Shown here in pieces: positions 25,123 to 36,735 of a stretch of DNA of 64,000 bases; within the stretch, counting starts at the first letter, position 1; each line of letters starts with the position of its first letter. Source of the stretch: Gnomoniopsis sp. IMI 355080 (lineage: Eukaryota; Ascomycota; Sordariomycetes; Diaporthales; Gnomoniaceae). The stretch spans positions 1 through 64,000 of the forward strand of contig JAPEVC010000190.1 of assembly GCA_027946555.1 (NCBI GenBank), written 5' to 3'. The notes under the pieces are model-generated. The model was not told where the DNA came from. It saw only the letters and a list, made by a program, of their open reading frames with translations, and did no database searches. A program made the translations under genes and the position numbers.

Positions 25123-25818
25123 ATGGTTCCCTGTGGATTCACCACCCTGATTCCGGCGCTGGTGTACAAAGTAAGAGAACATAAGCACTCCATCCCGCTG
25201 CAATAGTTTGACCGCAACCCAAGCAAGATGATTAACTCAAGCAAGCTGCGCATCTTCGCCACGTACCCAATAGGGAACATCTCCACGGGCGGATTCTGGG
25301 CAAACGGCAACGCAGTAGGTACACTCGCCTCCGTCCCCTCGTATGGACTGTCCGTCAACGCCACGAGCATTCACATGGACGACACATATGTGAGGTATCC
25401 GGGTGCACCGTACAGCCAGTACACGCGGGGCTTGGTTCGAACCGACGACGGGCAGATCATCGGCGTCAGCATGGCGGGCCTTGTCGCTGCGACACCCCAC
25501 GTCCAGGACATCATGGCGTAAGCACTATGCACTTATATTCACTTGAAGATGCGCAACATTGCTTTTTCTTCTCACCCCCTTCGTGTCCATGAACTGAAAA
25601 TTCCCTGCAGGAACAAGACGGGGGTGGAACCGTTGCGGTGGGGTGAGATGGACACCTTCACGATCTGGAGTTTTCAGGCTGCCGGGCAATACTCGCGGCT
25701 GTCAGACAGGAAATTTGTGGCGAACATTCGCATGTATCCGCCCGACGACGAAGAGACGGTAGTTTATATTGACTATCGGATTAGTGAGGTCCAAGCAGGC
25801 CAGTTGTGTAAGGACTAA
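25123..25818 (+). CDS. DUF3237-like protein, paralogue A
   Basis: Exons 25123-25170, 25246-25517, 25611-25818 give 175 residues. The start MVPCGFTTLIPALVYK and the following LRIFATYPIGN match the second copy at 38335-39003, including the position of intron 1. The acceptor at 25246 was chosen because the nearer one (25207) would leave a 36-base intron. Motifs resemble the DUF3237 family: GGFWANGNAVG early, RGLVRTDDGQIIGVSMAGL in the middle, and SFQAAGQYSRLSDRKFVANIRM near the end. The family folds as a small beta-barrel; its members have no generally established reaction. There is no signal peptide. It lies between the bZIP and the A-T-R gene and is probably part of the cluster. An isomerase, cyclase or binding role is speculation. 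Confidence 0.78.
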
Positions 25819-27001
25819 GGGCACCGGGTAGACACAGCGTTGAAAATATAGTTTAGATCAAACTTCTAAAGACATCATAACCTCCCGTTTGCACTTTGTG
25901 TTTGCTTTGCTGAGCCTGACGCCTAAGATAGATGACTGCCACGTCAAAAATCTACGCACTCAGTTGATCAGCAGTGTGCGTGCATGCTGTCTGCAAGCCT
26001 CCAGTATGACTGTTTCTAGTATGAAGGCCTGCTTGTAGTGTGGGTGTATGGTATGTAGGGTGTTTTTATAGAGAGCTACAGAAGTTCAAAGGAGCGTTTA
26101 GCCTCTTCAATCTGTACATATTCAAACTCCTCTAGAAGCTGCTATACAGAGGTTAGTAAAGGTTGTTGACAGCTTAAGTCTGATATCCTGCTGGATACGA
26201 CGAGTTTCTGGGGAGTTTGCGAAATAGAGCTTTATCTCTGGCTTTGAAGAGCACTTGAATGATCCCCATGAGCTCTAAGGTCTTTTGATACCTTTCTTTC
26301 CCTTGCGTCGTGGTGCTTTGGGATAAAAGCTAATTTGCACTTTCTGTGCCTCGGCTGGTTCGCCGCGCTGCCACCACACTCGGACATATCTTGTGTAGGT
26401 AAAAAGATGACTACGCAGAACTGCCACTGTGCAAAACACCGCCCCCTGATTAGTTATTCTCATTATTTCCTTCATTGCTTGATCTGATTTGCCAAGATAC
26501 GGGAAAGGCTGACTGCACATGCGTAAATACTACCTATGTGGACGCCATATTCAGACCTGACGCGTACATGCTGCGTGATGAAGGCAGGGTTTCTCAACAT
26601 GACCTATTGCATATTGCACATACCTACAATCAGTATGTCCGTGTCAACGTCCGCGGAAGGGACTCGCTGATTCCGGAACACGGGATGTCAGCTGGATGGT
26701 AACACAAGCACGTAACACGTATCGGAATTAAGAGCGCCCATCCGTTATGTCCTTTTCCGTGCTAGATTCGCTCGTAGATAGCCAAGTGCTCGTAGATTGC
26801 AACTGATTGAATTTTAGAAGTTTGACCCGGCCCATAGCAACGCCAGCAGTCAGAAACTTCAAGTAGTATATCTGGGATAGCATCAAGATCCAGGAGTCTC
26901 GGATCCAAATCAATACAGGCAAGAGGGCATAGACAAGCCATCTTCCCTATCATTAACAGTGGAGGATGAAAATTTTGTGATTCGGGTGGGAGACAAGTGC
27001 C
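25819..27001. other. Intergenic region upstream of the A-T-R gene
   Basis: A spacer of 1.18 kb. A minus-strand 81-codon ATG frame (26520-26275) with a basic tail has no recognised domain and is not called. TGACTGCA (TGCAGTCA on the minus strand) occurs at 26510 and GCAGTCAGA near 26847. Nothing else is recognised. Confidence 0.5.
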
Positions 27002-30000
27002 ATGAGGTCGAAACGAGGCCCCCTGGGGGGAGAGTACGGTCATCGACTGATACCCCAAGTCATCGACGACATCGCTGCCGAGGATCCCCTACGAGAGGCT
27101 TTCCAATTCCCCCGGACCGAGGACCCCAAAGATGGGTGGGATACCATCACATTCGAGAACTATGCCAACGCCATCAATCGATGCGCCTGGATGATCATCG
27201 AGACTTGTGGGAAGTCTACCGAGGGAAGCTTCCCCACGATTGCCTACATCGGGCCTCAAGATGCTCGATACGTGGTCATGATATTCGCGGCTGTCAAGGT
27301 CGGTTATCGAGTACGTGGCGCTTATACCATCCCGTACAATATCTTGCCCATGCTGATGGTAGACCGTAGGCACTGTACATCTCGCCGCGGAACTCCGAGC
27401 AAGGCCAATTGAATCTCTTTGAAAAAGCGGACTGCAACTTGCTGGCCTTTGCTCAGTCTTACCGCGCCATGGTGCAACCCTTGCTGAGGAAAAGACCTAT
27501 GAAAGCTTTCGAGGTGAAGTCGTTCAGAGAGTGGTTCTCCTCTGAAAAGGCGACCCCAATTTCATACGGGAAGACCTTTGAACAGGCGGAATGGGAGCCC
27601 CTTTGCGTCCTGCATACGAGTGGGAGTACTGGTCTCCCGAAGCCTGTGGTGGTTACGCACGTACGTCCGTTGCATGCCATCTTGTTAAGAACTTGTTCAC
27701 AGACTGACATAGCTGATTCATTAAAGGGAATGTTGGCTATATCCGATTCCATTCATCACGAGCCGGATTGGCGTGGGTACACTCATTGGGTCCCGGCATG
27801 GGCGCAAAGAGCGAAGCGGATCTTCATGCCGGTGGGTCGATCAGATACCAGATCATCCACTCTTGTGCTAACGTACCTGTAGATGCCTCTGTTTCATTCG
27901 GGAGCGCTGTATGGGTTTATTTTCTTCGCGATATACTGGGATACCCCGATCGCCTTGGGAATCCCTGATATGATGCTATCGTGGGAGTTGGCCATGGACT
28001 GTTTGGACAACCTGAACGTCGAGGCCACTGTTCTTCCGCCGTCAATTCTCGAAGAGATGTGCCAATCTGAAAGATGTATGGAGACATTGAAAGACCTCAA
28101 AATTGTTGCTTTTGGAGGTGGTAAGTCGCCCTCATTCCCGAATCTTCGCTCGCCATCACTGACAGAGTTGCCCACGTTGCAGGTAATCTGGCAATGGAAG
28201 CAGGTAACACACTAGTGAGGAATGGAGTAAATCTACAAACCACTATGAATACTACTGAGTTGGTCCCCCCTCTCCACTCCATTGACTACCGCACAGAAGC
28301 TGATACCGAGCTCAGATTCAGTCCATTTCCAGTTTACTTCCAACCGAAGGCGGCTCTGTGGAACTACTTCATCTTCAACTCAGAACTTCTTGGCGGCGAG
28401 TGGCGGGAGGCGCACGACGACACTTATGAGCTTGTCGTCGTGCGTAAAGATCCAGACCATCCCGGCACTCAAGGCTTTTTCTATACATTCCCAGACCTCC
28501 AGGAGTACGGTACAAAGGACCTCTACAGGCCGCACCATTCATTGCCTCACCATTGGACTTATTATGGACGCGCAGATAATATAATCGTATTTTCAAATGG
28601 CGAGAAGCTAAACCCCGTCACGATCGAGGATGCGTGTCAAAGCCATCCGCAAATCAAAGGCGCGCTCGTGGTGGGGTCAAATCGATTCCAAGCTGGTCTT
28701 TTGCTCGAACCTTTGACACCCATCTCGGATGAGAAGCAGAAGATACAGCTCATTGAGAGCATATGGCCGCTGGTGGAGCGCGTGAATAATGAGACGGTGG
28801 GCCACGGCCGTATCGGGCGGGCCTACATCGCGATCACCTCCCAGCCTTTCCTCAGGGCCGGCAAAGGCACGGTTCAACGAGCCATGACAGTAGATCTCCT
28901 TTCAGACGACATCGAAAAATTGTATGGCGATGCTGAGAGACTTAAGCTAGCTGCGCTACCATCTCTCGACATCAGCTCGATGGAATCACTAGCGGATTCG
29001 ATAAGGAAGATAGTGGAATCGGAGAGGCCAGATTTACAGCTCGCACCCGACACAAACATCTTTTCAGTTGGTGTGGATTCTAGACACACTATCAACACTG
29101 CCAGGCTCATTCGAGCAAGCCTGGAGGCCATTGGCCATGCTGCGGGGCCGGATGCTCTTGGTCCTCGGGTCATATACAATAACCCTACCTGCCGCCGACT
29201 TGCTCAGTATATATTCCACTGTTTCCTACAAACAAAAGAAGCAGTTGAGGGCGAGAGCAACCAAGAGCAGTACGAGTTGGACATTATGAAGGCGCTGCAC
29301 ACTAAATATACTCGAGACTTGCCCAAAGCCAAGCCTGGGCGTCCAGGGATATCAAGCCACAACCAGACCCTCATCCTCACCGGCTCAACAGGCATGGTCG
29401 GCTCTCACCTCTTGAACTCCCTCGCCCAAGAAGCAAGTGTCTCACGCATAATCTGCCTCAATCGCGCCTCAGACGGCGGAACTTTGCAACAGGCCCATTC
29501 CATGACCCAGCGCGGCCTTCCAAGCACATACAAAACCAAAGCCGAGTTCTATCACGCCGATACCTCCCTACCATCCTTTGGACTCTCGGAAATCATATAT
29601 TCCAATCTTCTAGACGCAACAGACCGCGTGATCCACTGCGCCTGGCCGGTCAACTTCAACTTCTCCACGGAAACGTTTGAGCCCTCCATTCGCGGCGTGC
29701 GACACTTGGCGGACTTCGCCGCCGACGCCCGGAAACGAGTCGCAGTGATTTTCATCTCGTCCATTTCCACAGCTGCGAGGTGGGACCCTTCGCAGGGTGA
29801 CGTTCCCGAGGAGGCCATCACCCAATGGTCGCTGCCCGCACCCTCGGGTTACGGCCGCTCCAAGATGGTGGCAAGCTTGGTGCTGGATGCGGCTGGCGCG
29901 ACAAACGCGGGAGATTTCCCGGCGGCCACAATCCGCCTGGGGCAGGTTGCTGGCTCGGAGGCGGAGGATGGGTCGGCTTGGAGTGTGACTGACTGGTTGC

Positions 30001-30485
30001 CGAGCCTCGTAAGGAGCAGCGTGCATCTGGGCGCCTTGCCGAGGGACTTGGGCACCGCGGACCGTGTAGACTGGCTTCCGATTGAGACGGCTGCCGCACT
30101 GGTGCTAGACATTGCGCTGGCGCCATCCCACGAGGTGCGCGGATACTTCCACGGCGTTAACACAAACGCTGTTTCGTGGGGTGAGCTAGTTCCTGCAGTC
30201 TGGCAGGCTTACGAGGGGCGCATCCGCGAAATGGTGAGCTTTGGGGAGTGGCTGGCAAGGCTTGAAGAGAGCCGCGGCGTTCAGGATGCGGCCGATGGGC
30301 TGGTCGATGCCAACCCTGGGCTTAAGCTTCTGGACACGTACCGAGCTATGATGGTCTATGACACGGAGGGCCAGGCTGTAGTGTTTGATACGCGTCGTAC
30401 AAGCAGTATCAGTCCATCGTTGAGGAAGGCCATGGCTGTCTCGCCAGAGTTGATGGGGCAATGGTGTGCTCAGTGGAAATTCTAA
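27002..30485 (+). CDS. NRPS-like adenylate-forming reductase (A-T-R)
   Basis: Exons 27002-27310, 27370-27660, 27727-27831, 27883-28120, 28183-30485 give 1081 residues. The adenylation domain (about 15-480) shows the A3 loop LHTSGSTGLPKPVVVTH (from residue 184), YISPRNS upstream, and YYGRADNIIVFSNGEKLNP. A thiolation domain follows with the phosphopantetheine Ser614 (VGVDSRH). The C-terminal thioester reductase (about 700-1060) has the NADPH-binding LTGSTGMVGSHLL (from Gly715) and the SDR-type Tyr871/Lys875 pair (GYGRSK). There is no condensation domain. Such enzymes activate a carboxylic acid with ATP, load it on the carrier and release it as an aldehyde with NADPH. As the HR-PKS nearby has no release domain, its product acid is the likely substrate (inference), as for FUB8 in fusaric acid biosynthesis. 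An amino or aryl acid substrate cannot be excluded. Confidence 0.9.
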
Positions 30486-30678
30486 ATCATAACTTATGAG
30501 GGGAGTACTTTCTACTACATTGGCTTTGCTTTTCTAGCAATCGAGATGGAGCAATTGGGGCTGGACGATCATGGCAACACTGTATGTTTGTGTGATATCT
30601 GCTATCAGACGCAGACGATTTCCAAATGTTAGGGGAGTAGTCGGTGTCACTCGCTAGCTTGAAATTGTATTTGCCAGT

Positions 30679-31716
30679 CTATATCAAGAGTGAAACCACC
30701 AGCTTTTGAGCCGAAATGCCCCTGTTATGCAAATCCAATGCTTTCTGGATGCTTTCCAGTCCGGTGCCCACAACCAGTGGTTCAGGCGCAGGGGCATACC
30801 TCCCATCGCTCAGGGCCCTAGGTAAAAATTCTTGATAAATAGCCTTGGCAACATGGCTATTCAGAATAGACGGCCCATAGATATGCTTGATAGTAACCCC
30901 GGGCGGCGGGGATGCGAATCCGCCAGTCGTGGCCGCGACAAACTTGACGCCCTCGCACTTCTCCACGAACTCAACGCAGCATCCCACTGCCCGTCCGGAG
31001 GCATCCACCGCGCCCATGACGCGGTGACTGCTCGCAACCACAACCTCGGCCAGGTCCGAGACAGCCGAGGCACTCTTGTAGTCCACCACGTAGCTCGCGC
31101 CGAGCCTTTTAACGAGCTCGAAGTTCCTCGGCGACGCAGTTGTGAGAACTCGGTAGCCGGCCGCGACGGCGAGCTGGATCGCGCTGCAGCCGACGCTCGA
31201 GGCACCGCCCCAGATAAGGAGAACGGGCAGCTCATCCACCGCGGGTGAAGCCAGGGACGCCGGCGGAAGCTGCAGGCCGAGGCAGTCGGGCTGAAAGAGG
31301 GCACAGGCGGCAGTGGTGAGGCCGGTCGGGATGACCGCTGCATTCACCATGGACATGTCCGCCGGGATCTCGCTGGCGAGATCTTCCTGTATGATACTGT
31401 AAAGCTGGAAGCCCTTGTCTTCGACTCGCTTGGATGGAAAGTACGTATTGCCGAGCACGCGTTGGCCCTTCTTGAATCGGGCTACGTTGGGCCCAAGGGC
31501 AGCGACCTCACCGGCGACGTCCTGACCGAATATTGTCGGGTAGTCAAGTTGGTACATTGCGGTTTCCTGGAGCTTTACGTCGATGGGATTGATGGCAATC
31601 GCATGGTTTCTGACGAGGAGCTGGTTGGGCCCGGGTGTCCCTGTTGGCGCAGCATGTATTTCCAATGGCCGACTTTTAGCAGCCATGATCCATGCGGCTC
31701 GATTGAGAGATGACAT
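30679..31716 (-). CDS. MDR-superfamily zinc-binding-type dehydrogenase (CipB/ToxD-like)
   Basis: An intronless gene of 345 residues. The start MSSLNRAAW was preferred over the upstream in-frame ATG because the GroES-like domain begins right after it (NHAIAINPIDVKLQE, FGQDVAGEVAALG). The Rossmann domain has WGGASSVGCSAIQLAVAAGY and DYKSA. The catalytic zinc Cys/His ligands of classical alcohol dehydrogenases are not seen, so it is probably a zinc-independent NADPH enoyl/quinone reductase type. It lies tail-to-tail with the A-T-R gene (193 bases). Partner enoyl reductases such as LovC belong to this superfamily, but the PKS here carries its own ER domain with an intact-looking cofactor site. 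A tailoring reductase is therefore more likely than a trans-ER. Confidence 0.88.
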   Translation of the reverse strand: MSSLNRAAWIMAAKSRPLEIHAAPTGTPGPNQLLVRNHAIAINPIDVKLQETAMYQLDYPTIFGQDVAGEVAALGPNVARFKKGQRVLGNTYFPSKRVEDKGFQLYSIIQEDLASEIPADMSMVNAAVIPTGLTTAACALFQPDCLGLQLPPASLASPAVDELPVLLIWGGASSVGCSAIQLAVAAGYRVLTTASPRNFELVKRLGASYVVDYKSASAVSDLAEVVVASSHRVMGAVDASGRAVGCCVEFVEKCEGVKFVAATTGGFASPPPGVTIKHIYGPSILNSHVAKAIYQEFLPRALSDGRYAPAPEPLVVGTGLESIQKALDLHNRGISAQKLVVSLLI

Positions 31717-32298
31717 ATTTTTTTGATTGGACCGGTGATAGAGGACCGTGGGAGTGTGAATTTGCGACTGAAATTCCTCAGTGTCGATGTGGTGTTGGGT
31801 ATGTGGAGGTAAGGTAAGAAGGGATAGCTTCCAAGATTGGGGAACAAAACACAATAATGCTATTCTTCGAGAGTGCTCTACTATATTCGGCAGTGGCTTG
31901 AATTGATGGGTTCTTGTGGGCAGTATGTAAGGCTGGGTTTAAGGTTATTTCCGAGGGGTGTGGCTTTGGCCTCTGGCTGACATTCTTTCTCTGCTGTCTT
32001 CCTATGGCTTGCCGTTGTTTCCTTTGATTTGGGCTACTTTCCATCTCCCGGTTTTCTCTGGTATTCTCCAATATTTCCAAGCTTTTCGCCGGCCTGTGGC
32101 TTTTCTACGCTCTTCGCGAGGTCCCGCCAGACTTGAGCGCCACAATAGCTATCTAAATTCATAACCATACCGGGGAGCCCGATGCAATTCATTGGGAGGA
32201 GGGGAAGTCCTTTGCCTGAATGAGAAAGGACTCAATATGATAATTGCTAGATGATGTGCGAACATGAGAGATGCAAGTACAGCACGAGGATGTGTGCT
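31717..32298. other. Intergenic region between MDR 5' end and P450 3' end
   Basis: A 580-base spacer holding the promoter of the MDR gene and the 3' end of the P450 gene. No further gene or clear element is seen. Confidence 0.5.
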
Positions 32299-34238
32299 CT
32301 AAACTCCCTTTGCCCTAATTTTCAGCAACGGACCCTTCTCCAATGAAGTAAACACATCCCACTGCTCATGAACAAAGTGACCGTTCTTGCTATCCACACC
32401 AGGAAGACTCCCCATCCAGCGTCCACTATTTGGCACCGGCTCCACCTCAAACAAGTACAATATCCGCGCGAGCGCAAACGTCATCTCCCTCAGTGCAAGA
32501 TTTCGAGCAATGCAGTGCCGCGGCCCAACAGAAAAGGGCTGGAATGCAGCCTGCGCCCGCTTGCAATCCTCAGCCGTGTACCTTCCATAGCCATCACGGG
32601 GTGCGGACGAGTCCTCCTCTTCATTGTTGTCCGGGATCCACCGCTCAGGGATATACTCATGTGGCCGGTCAAAGTAGCGTGCGTTCCGGAACAGTGTAAA
32701 GTGCGGTACAGACACCCATAACCCAGGTGCTATGTCCTCACCTGCGGCGCGCAGGCCGCCTTTGTCGACGACGCGGGGAATGCTGGATGGCACCGAGGGG
32801 CATAAACGCATGGCCTCGTCGAGGCAGGCGCGCAAGTAGCGGCAGCTTTCGGCCGTGTTGGGGTGGATGTCTTGGAGGGTAGGGAAGCACTTGTGTAACT
32901 CGCTTACGAGCTTGCGATACGCGCGCGGATGGTTGGCGATATAGAAGAGCGTGGTGTTGATTGCCGTCGTTGAGGTATCGGAGCCTGGGAGGCACCATGG
33001 TTAGCTGCTCAGCGGCCGAAGTTACCCCAGTCCCCAAAGTGACCCATAGCTTGTTAATGGGGAATGGTGATACGACATACCCGCCATCATCAAGAGTGTT
33101 GCTTCCCCCAGCAGCTCGTTCTGGCTGTACACTGAGCCAGTTTCGTCGTCCTTACTGCCGATCAGGTGAGACAGGATGTCCTCATAGCCGCGCTGCTCTA
33201 CCGCCTCTTTGTCCGTCTCGAGGTTTTTATGGCTGTCGATACGCTTCTGTGTGTAGTAGCGCGTGTATTCGCCCAAGGCATGCGCAGCTTTGAACAGGTG
33301 TGGAAAGAAGAGTCTATCGAGCCACAGCCGCTTCAGCAGAGGCTCCTGGCCTGTCTTTAAGCAACTCACTGTCAGCACTGGCAGGACTTCACAAACGGTC
33401 AGAAAGTGAACCTCTCAGATTCTTACCATGTATATGCGCACAGCGCGAGCATGCACATTGGCCATCATCTCTACGCCCTTTCCAGCAATGAACCCAAAAG
33501 CCTCACCGAAACACAGGCCGCCCATGATGTCGAGCATGAGGTAGTTGACCTCATCTGCCATGTTGAACGTCCTCCAGCGGCCAGATGAACCTGGAAAGTT
33601 ACCACCGTTGAGCTTAGTCGACATCTCGTCGACCTTGGACTGGATGAATGGTGCATAGTTTGGAAGGGCCTTGGCAGAGAAGGCCTTGTTCATGATCCGG
33701 CGCTTCCTCCGGTGCTCTTCCTTGTCTGCGGTATTGAAGACATTTCTTGCGTGCTTGTTTACTCTGAAAGCTGAGTAAAACTGCTCTGGCTTGGACACAT
33801 TCTTATTGAATCCGTAGATATCTATTGTATATCAGTAAGACTGGGACCCAGCCACACAAGTAGTTACCTGAGAATATTCACCATTTAAAGCTTCCACTTT
33901 ATTGATGGATAGCTTGTTTGGGGAGTATCGGACCTTCTCTCCTATCTGAAAGTATTAGCTTTGCTCAGCCACGGCACACCTGCAACTTGCCGTATCTGTC
34001 ATGAAGACGAAAGACGTAGTGATGAAAGTCCCCCTTCCATGAGTGGTATAACGCAGGCAGCCCAGTAATTCTGGCAACGACAGGACCCGGAAACTTTTGA
34101 TACGGATGCAGAAAGAGTCGATAGAAAGCAAGCAGAAGAACCTGGTAGGTTGTTAGAACTTGCCAATACCACAATATTGAGACCTTTCTAGCTCACCGAA
34201 AGTGTAATTCCGCATGCTAGAAGCGATATGCTACCCAT
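32299..34238 (-). CDS. Cytochrome P450 monooxygenase
   Basis: Six exons: 34238-34197, 34141-33980, 33945-33882, 33821-33427, 33354-33081, 32984-32299, giving 540 residues. The short first exon encodes an N-terminal membrane anchor (MGSISLLACGITLS continuing VLLLAFYRLFL), followed by the proline hinge FPGPVVARITG. The oxygen-binding I-helix is MMAGSDTSTTA, the ExxR motif is EAMR (369-372), PERW follows, and the heme ligand is Cys470 in FSVGPRHCIARN. The sequence style resembles the isotrichodermin C-15 hydroxylase group of fungal P450s. It is an ER-membrane monooxygenase needing a P450 reductase and is probably a tailoring hydroxylase of the cluster. It diverges from the MFS gene across a 1-kb spacer. 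Confidence 0.92.
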
Positions 34239-35299
34239 CGAGATGGGACTAAAAGAGCTGAAAGGCCGACGCTCTTGGTGAGTATTCATACTGTGGACTT
34301 GGTGAAACGCTGTATAAATTCTGTATCACAGTGAAAGTTCGTTTTGGAAAGACACCACAGTATGAGACATGACTTCTTTAACACGCGTTTTTGGCCTACA
34401 GTTTATACGTAGCAGACCACAATGTATCACGCCTTCCCGGGTAGAAAATCACCGGAGATAACTCGTCTAGGTGCAAAATAACCCTCGGTCGTACTGTCGA
34501 CCTACGTGGTCGCCATTGTCATAGAACTCACGGGCGTATGCAGTCACTCGAGAACAGTCCCTTGTCTCCGCAGATGGGCCACATCGGGTGTGACACGTTG
34601 ACTCTGGCTTACGGCTTTCCAAGGCGCTTTGTAAAATAATCCCAACGTCGAGCTTCCCAGCCCACCAGCCCACAGCTGACTCTTCGAATTCTGAAGCCAC
34701 AGATTCTGGCCGGTCCAAGTAGTGCGGTCATGTTGTGTGCGCTTGCTACCTACCTAGGTAGGTAGGTAGCTGCAGTCAGATCTGCAATCATACATCTGCG
34801 GTCATCCCAAGTATATGTGTACACATGACCCCCGGACATTCACTTGAGTGACAAAAAGAATTAGGTATTTTTGTATGAGCCAGACACGTTTCCCTTTTGT
34901 GCTGTCGACTACTTTAACTCCATTGCACATTCCTTCGAAAGATGCCACGCCCGATTCCCTCCGATCAACTCGTCCGGATGGGAGATAGCCCGAATTCTTT
35001 TCATCTCTTTACCAGTCATTGACTCAAGCTTGCGTATGGCCACCTACTGATTGAATCAACCTACTTTCCTCGGATTCAGCCAATGATATAAACTCCATCA
35101 TATATATATATATCTTACAACGTGTTAGATGCCAAAATCCCTTTCCAAACACCCACCTAGTTTGGCATTGCGATCCTGGCTGACTTGCAAAAGAAAATTG
35201 CAGTATCTTCCATACTAGTTGAATTGAGATTGGACTTGAAGAAATCGACCATGGCAAGCAGATCAGGACAAGTGAGTCCGGCATTGCCTCTGTGGGAGA
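34239..35299. promoter_or_regulatory. Divergent promoter region, P450 (-) / MFS (+), with clustered CTGCRRTCA words
   Basis: A head-to-head spacer of 1.06 kb. Within 35 bases it has CTGCAGTCA (34770), CTGCAATCA (34782) and CTGCGGTCA (34796), plus TGCAGTCA at 34539 and TGCGGTCA at 34726. An ACCTAGGT palindrome with further GGTA units sits at 34741-34770 right beside them. The 12-base word GCTGCAGTCAGA (34769) also occurs at 24646 in the bZIP/DUF3237-like spacer. This clustering suggests a shared regulator site (inference). An (AT)n tract lies near 35099-35112. Confidence 0.5.
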
Positions 35300-36735
35300 A
35301 TGCCTACTACTTCTCAAGCTGATCAGAAAAAGACGACGTCAGCAACCTCCCATCAAACAAGTGCTGTGCCGACAACAGCAAGAGATGAGCTCAGTGGAGA
35401 GCGCCAGCCCTTGCTCACTGTAGCAGGCAATACGAGCCTTCCTGCCGCGGGTCATCCACCGAACGGAGGGGTTGAAGCTTGGCTTGTCGTTCTCGCTGGC
35501 TTTTTCGTTTTTATGAACTCCTGGTACGGTAACCGCTCAGTGACACTGCAGACATATAATTGCTAAAAACTCAAAGGGGACTTTCCAGCACCTTCGGCGT
35601 CTTTCTAGAGCATTACCGTTCAGAGCTCCTCCCCGGAACATCGCCGTCGGCCCTCTCCTGGGTGGGCAGCGTCCAATCGACCTTCGTAACGATAATGGGC
35701 CTGATGACAGGACCATTGACAGACCGAGGCTTCCTGCGCCCTGTCATGATAGTAGGCCACTTCATGGTTGTCTTTGGGATGCTTATGCTCTCCATCTCAA
35801 CAGAGTACCACCAAATCATGCTCGCACAAGGCTTTTGCGTCGGCCTAGGTGCAGGAGCGATAAACATCCCGGCCTTCGCCCTCATATCCTCAAAATTCAC
35901 GACCCGTCGCCCTATCGCCCTTGGATGCGCCTCCACTGGCGCCAGCATCGGTGGCATCGTCTTCCCGCTCATGTTCCGCCGACTTGTCCCGCAGATCGGT
36001 TTCGACGCAGCGGTACGCGCCATCGCGCTCGTCACCGCCCTGATCTCAATCCCCACGCTAGTCATCTACTGCCGCAGGCCGGGTGTGCGCTCGCCGGCGG
36101 CCAAGATGGTCATTGATGCCCGGGCATTCACGGAGCCCGTGTTCGGGACGTTTGTGGTGGCGCTCTTTTTTCAGTTCCTCGCGTATTACATTCCACTTTT
36201 TTACCTGACCACGTACGCGGCGGTCAAGCTCCATACGGGCATTGAGTTCGCCTACGATCTTTTGGCTATCAGTAACGCCGCATCCTTCTTCGGCCGCACC
36301 GTTCCCTACCTGCTGGCTGGCAGCGGAGGGCGCATCACGCCCATCCAGATCCTCATCTCGTGGGAGGTGATTGGGATTATACTTCTTTTCAGCTGGATGG
36401 CCGTGACCTCAGCACGGGCTATGATTGTCTGGACTGTCGCTTGGGGCTTTCTCTCGGGCGTCCTCGTTACTGCCCCGGCCGCCAGTACCGCTCACCCGAC
36501 TTTGAGCCCCAGCCTCGATGTCATTGGCGCCCGATTGGGGATGAGCTGGTCCACTGCTGCGCTCGGCGTTCTGATCGGGGCACCTATTGCTGGTCTCCTG
36601 GCTGATGTCGCTCACGCTGACTTTGCGCGCGCGCAGGTGTTTGCTGGTGTTGTAATGGCCATTGCAGTGGGCTTGATGATTGTGCCGTTATTGGCGGCTC
36701 ACCGGTTTAATAAGCGCAAGGCACAGAGTTTGTAA
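35300..36735 (+). CDS. MFS transporter, monocarboxylate (MCT) type
   Basis: Exons 35300-35523 and 35577-36735 give 460 residues. A hydrophilic N-terminus of about 60 residues precedes the first membrane segment (GGVEAWLVVLAGFFVFMNSW), and the junction reads NSWGLSSTFGVFLEHY, the normal start of MCT-like fungal transporters. About twelve hydrophobic segments follow. An ATG at 35251 with a good donor exists upstream but does not join in frame, so the ATG at 35300 is used. Product export is likely from context, although this subfamily usually moves small carboxylates. It shares a divergent promoter with the P450. Confidence 0.88.

Noticed and set aside
25207..25245. Acceptor at 25206 for intron 1 of DUF3237-like paralogue A
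   Set aside because: It would leave a 36-base intron, too short for this genome, and would break the match to paralogue B.
26275..26520. 81-codon minus-strand ATG frame with a basic tail
   Set aside because: No family recognised and no supporting signals; kept only as a note in the intergenic entry.
30679..31716. MDR protein as a LovC-like trans-acting enoyl reductase of the PKS
   Set aside because: The PKS has its own ER with an intact-looking cofactor loop, so a trans-ER is not needed. The protein reads closer to CipB/ToxD-type reductases.
35251..35271. Upstream ATG and donor site before the first MFS gene as a real first exon
   Set aside because: Its phase does not join to the downstream frame at any nearby acceptor, while the ATG at 35300 is in frame.
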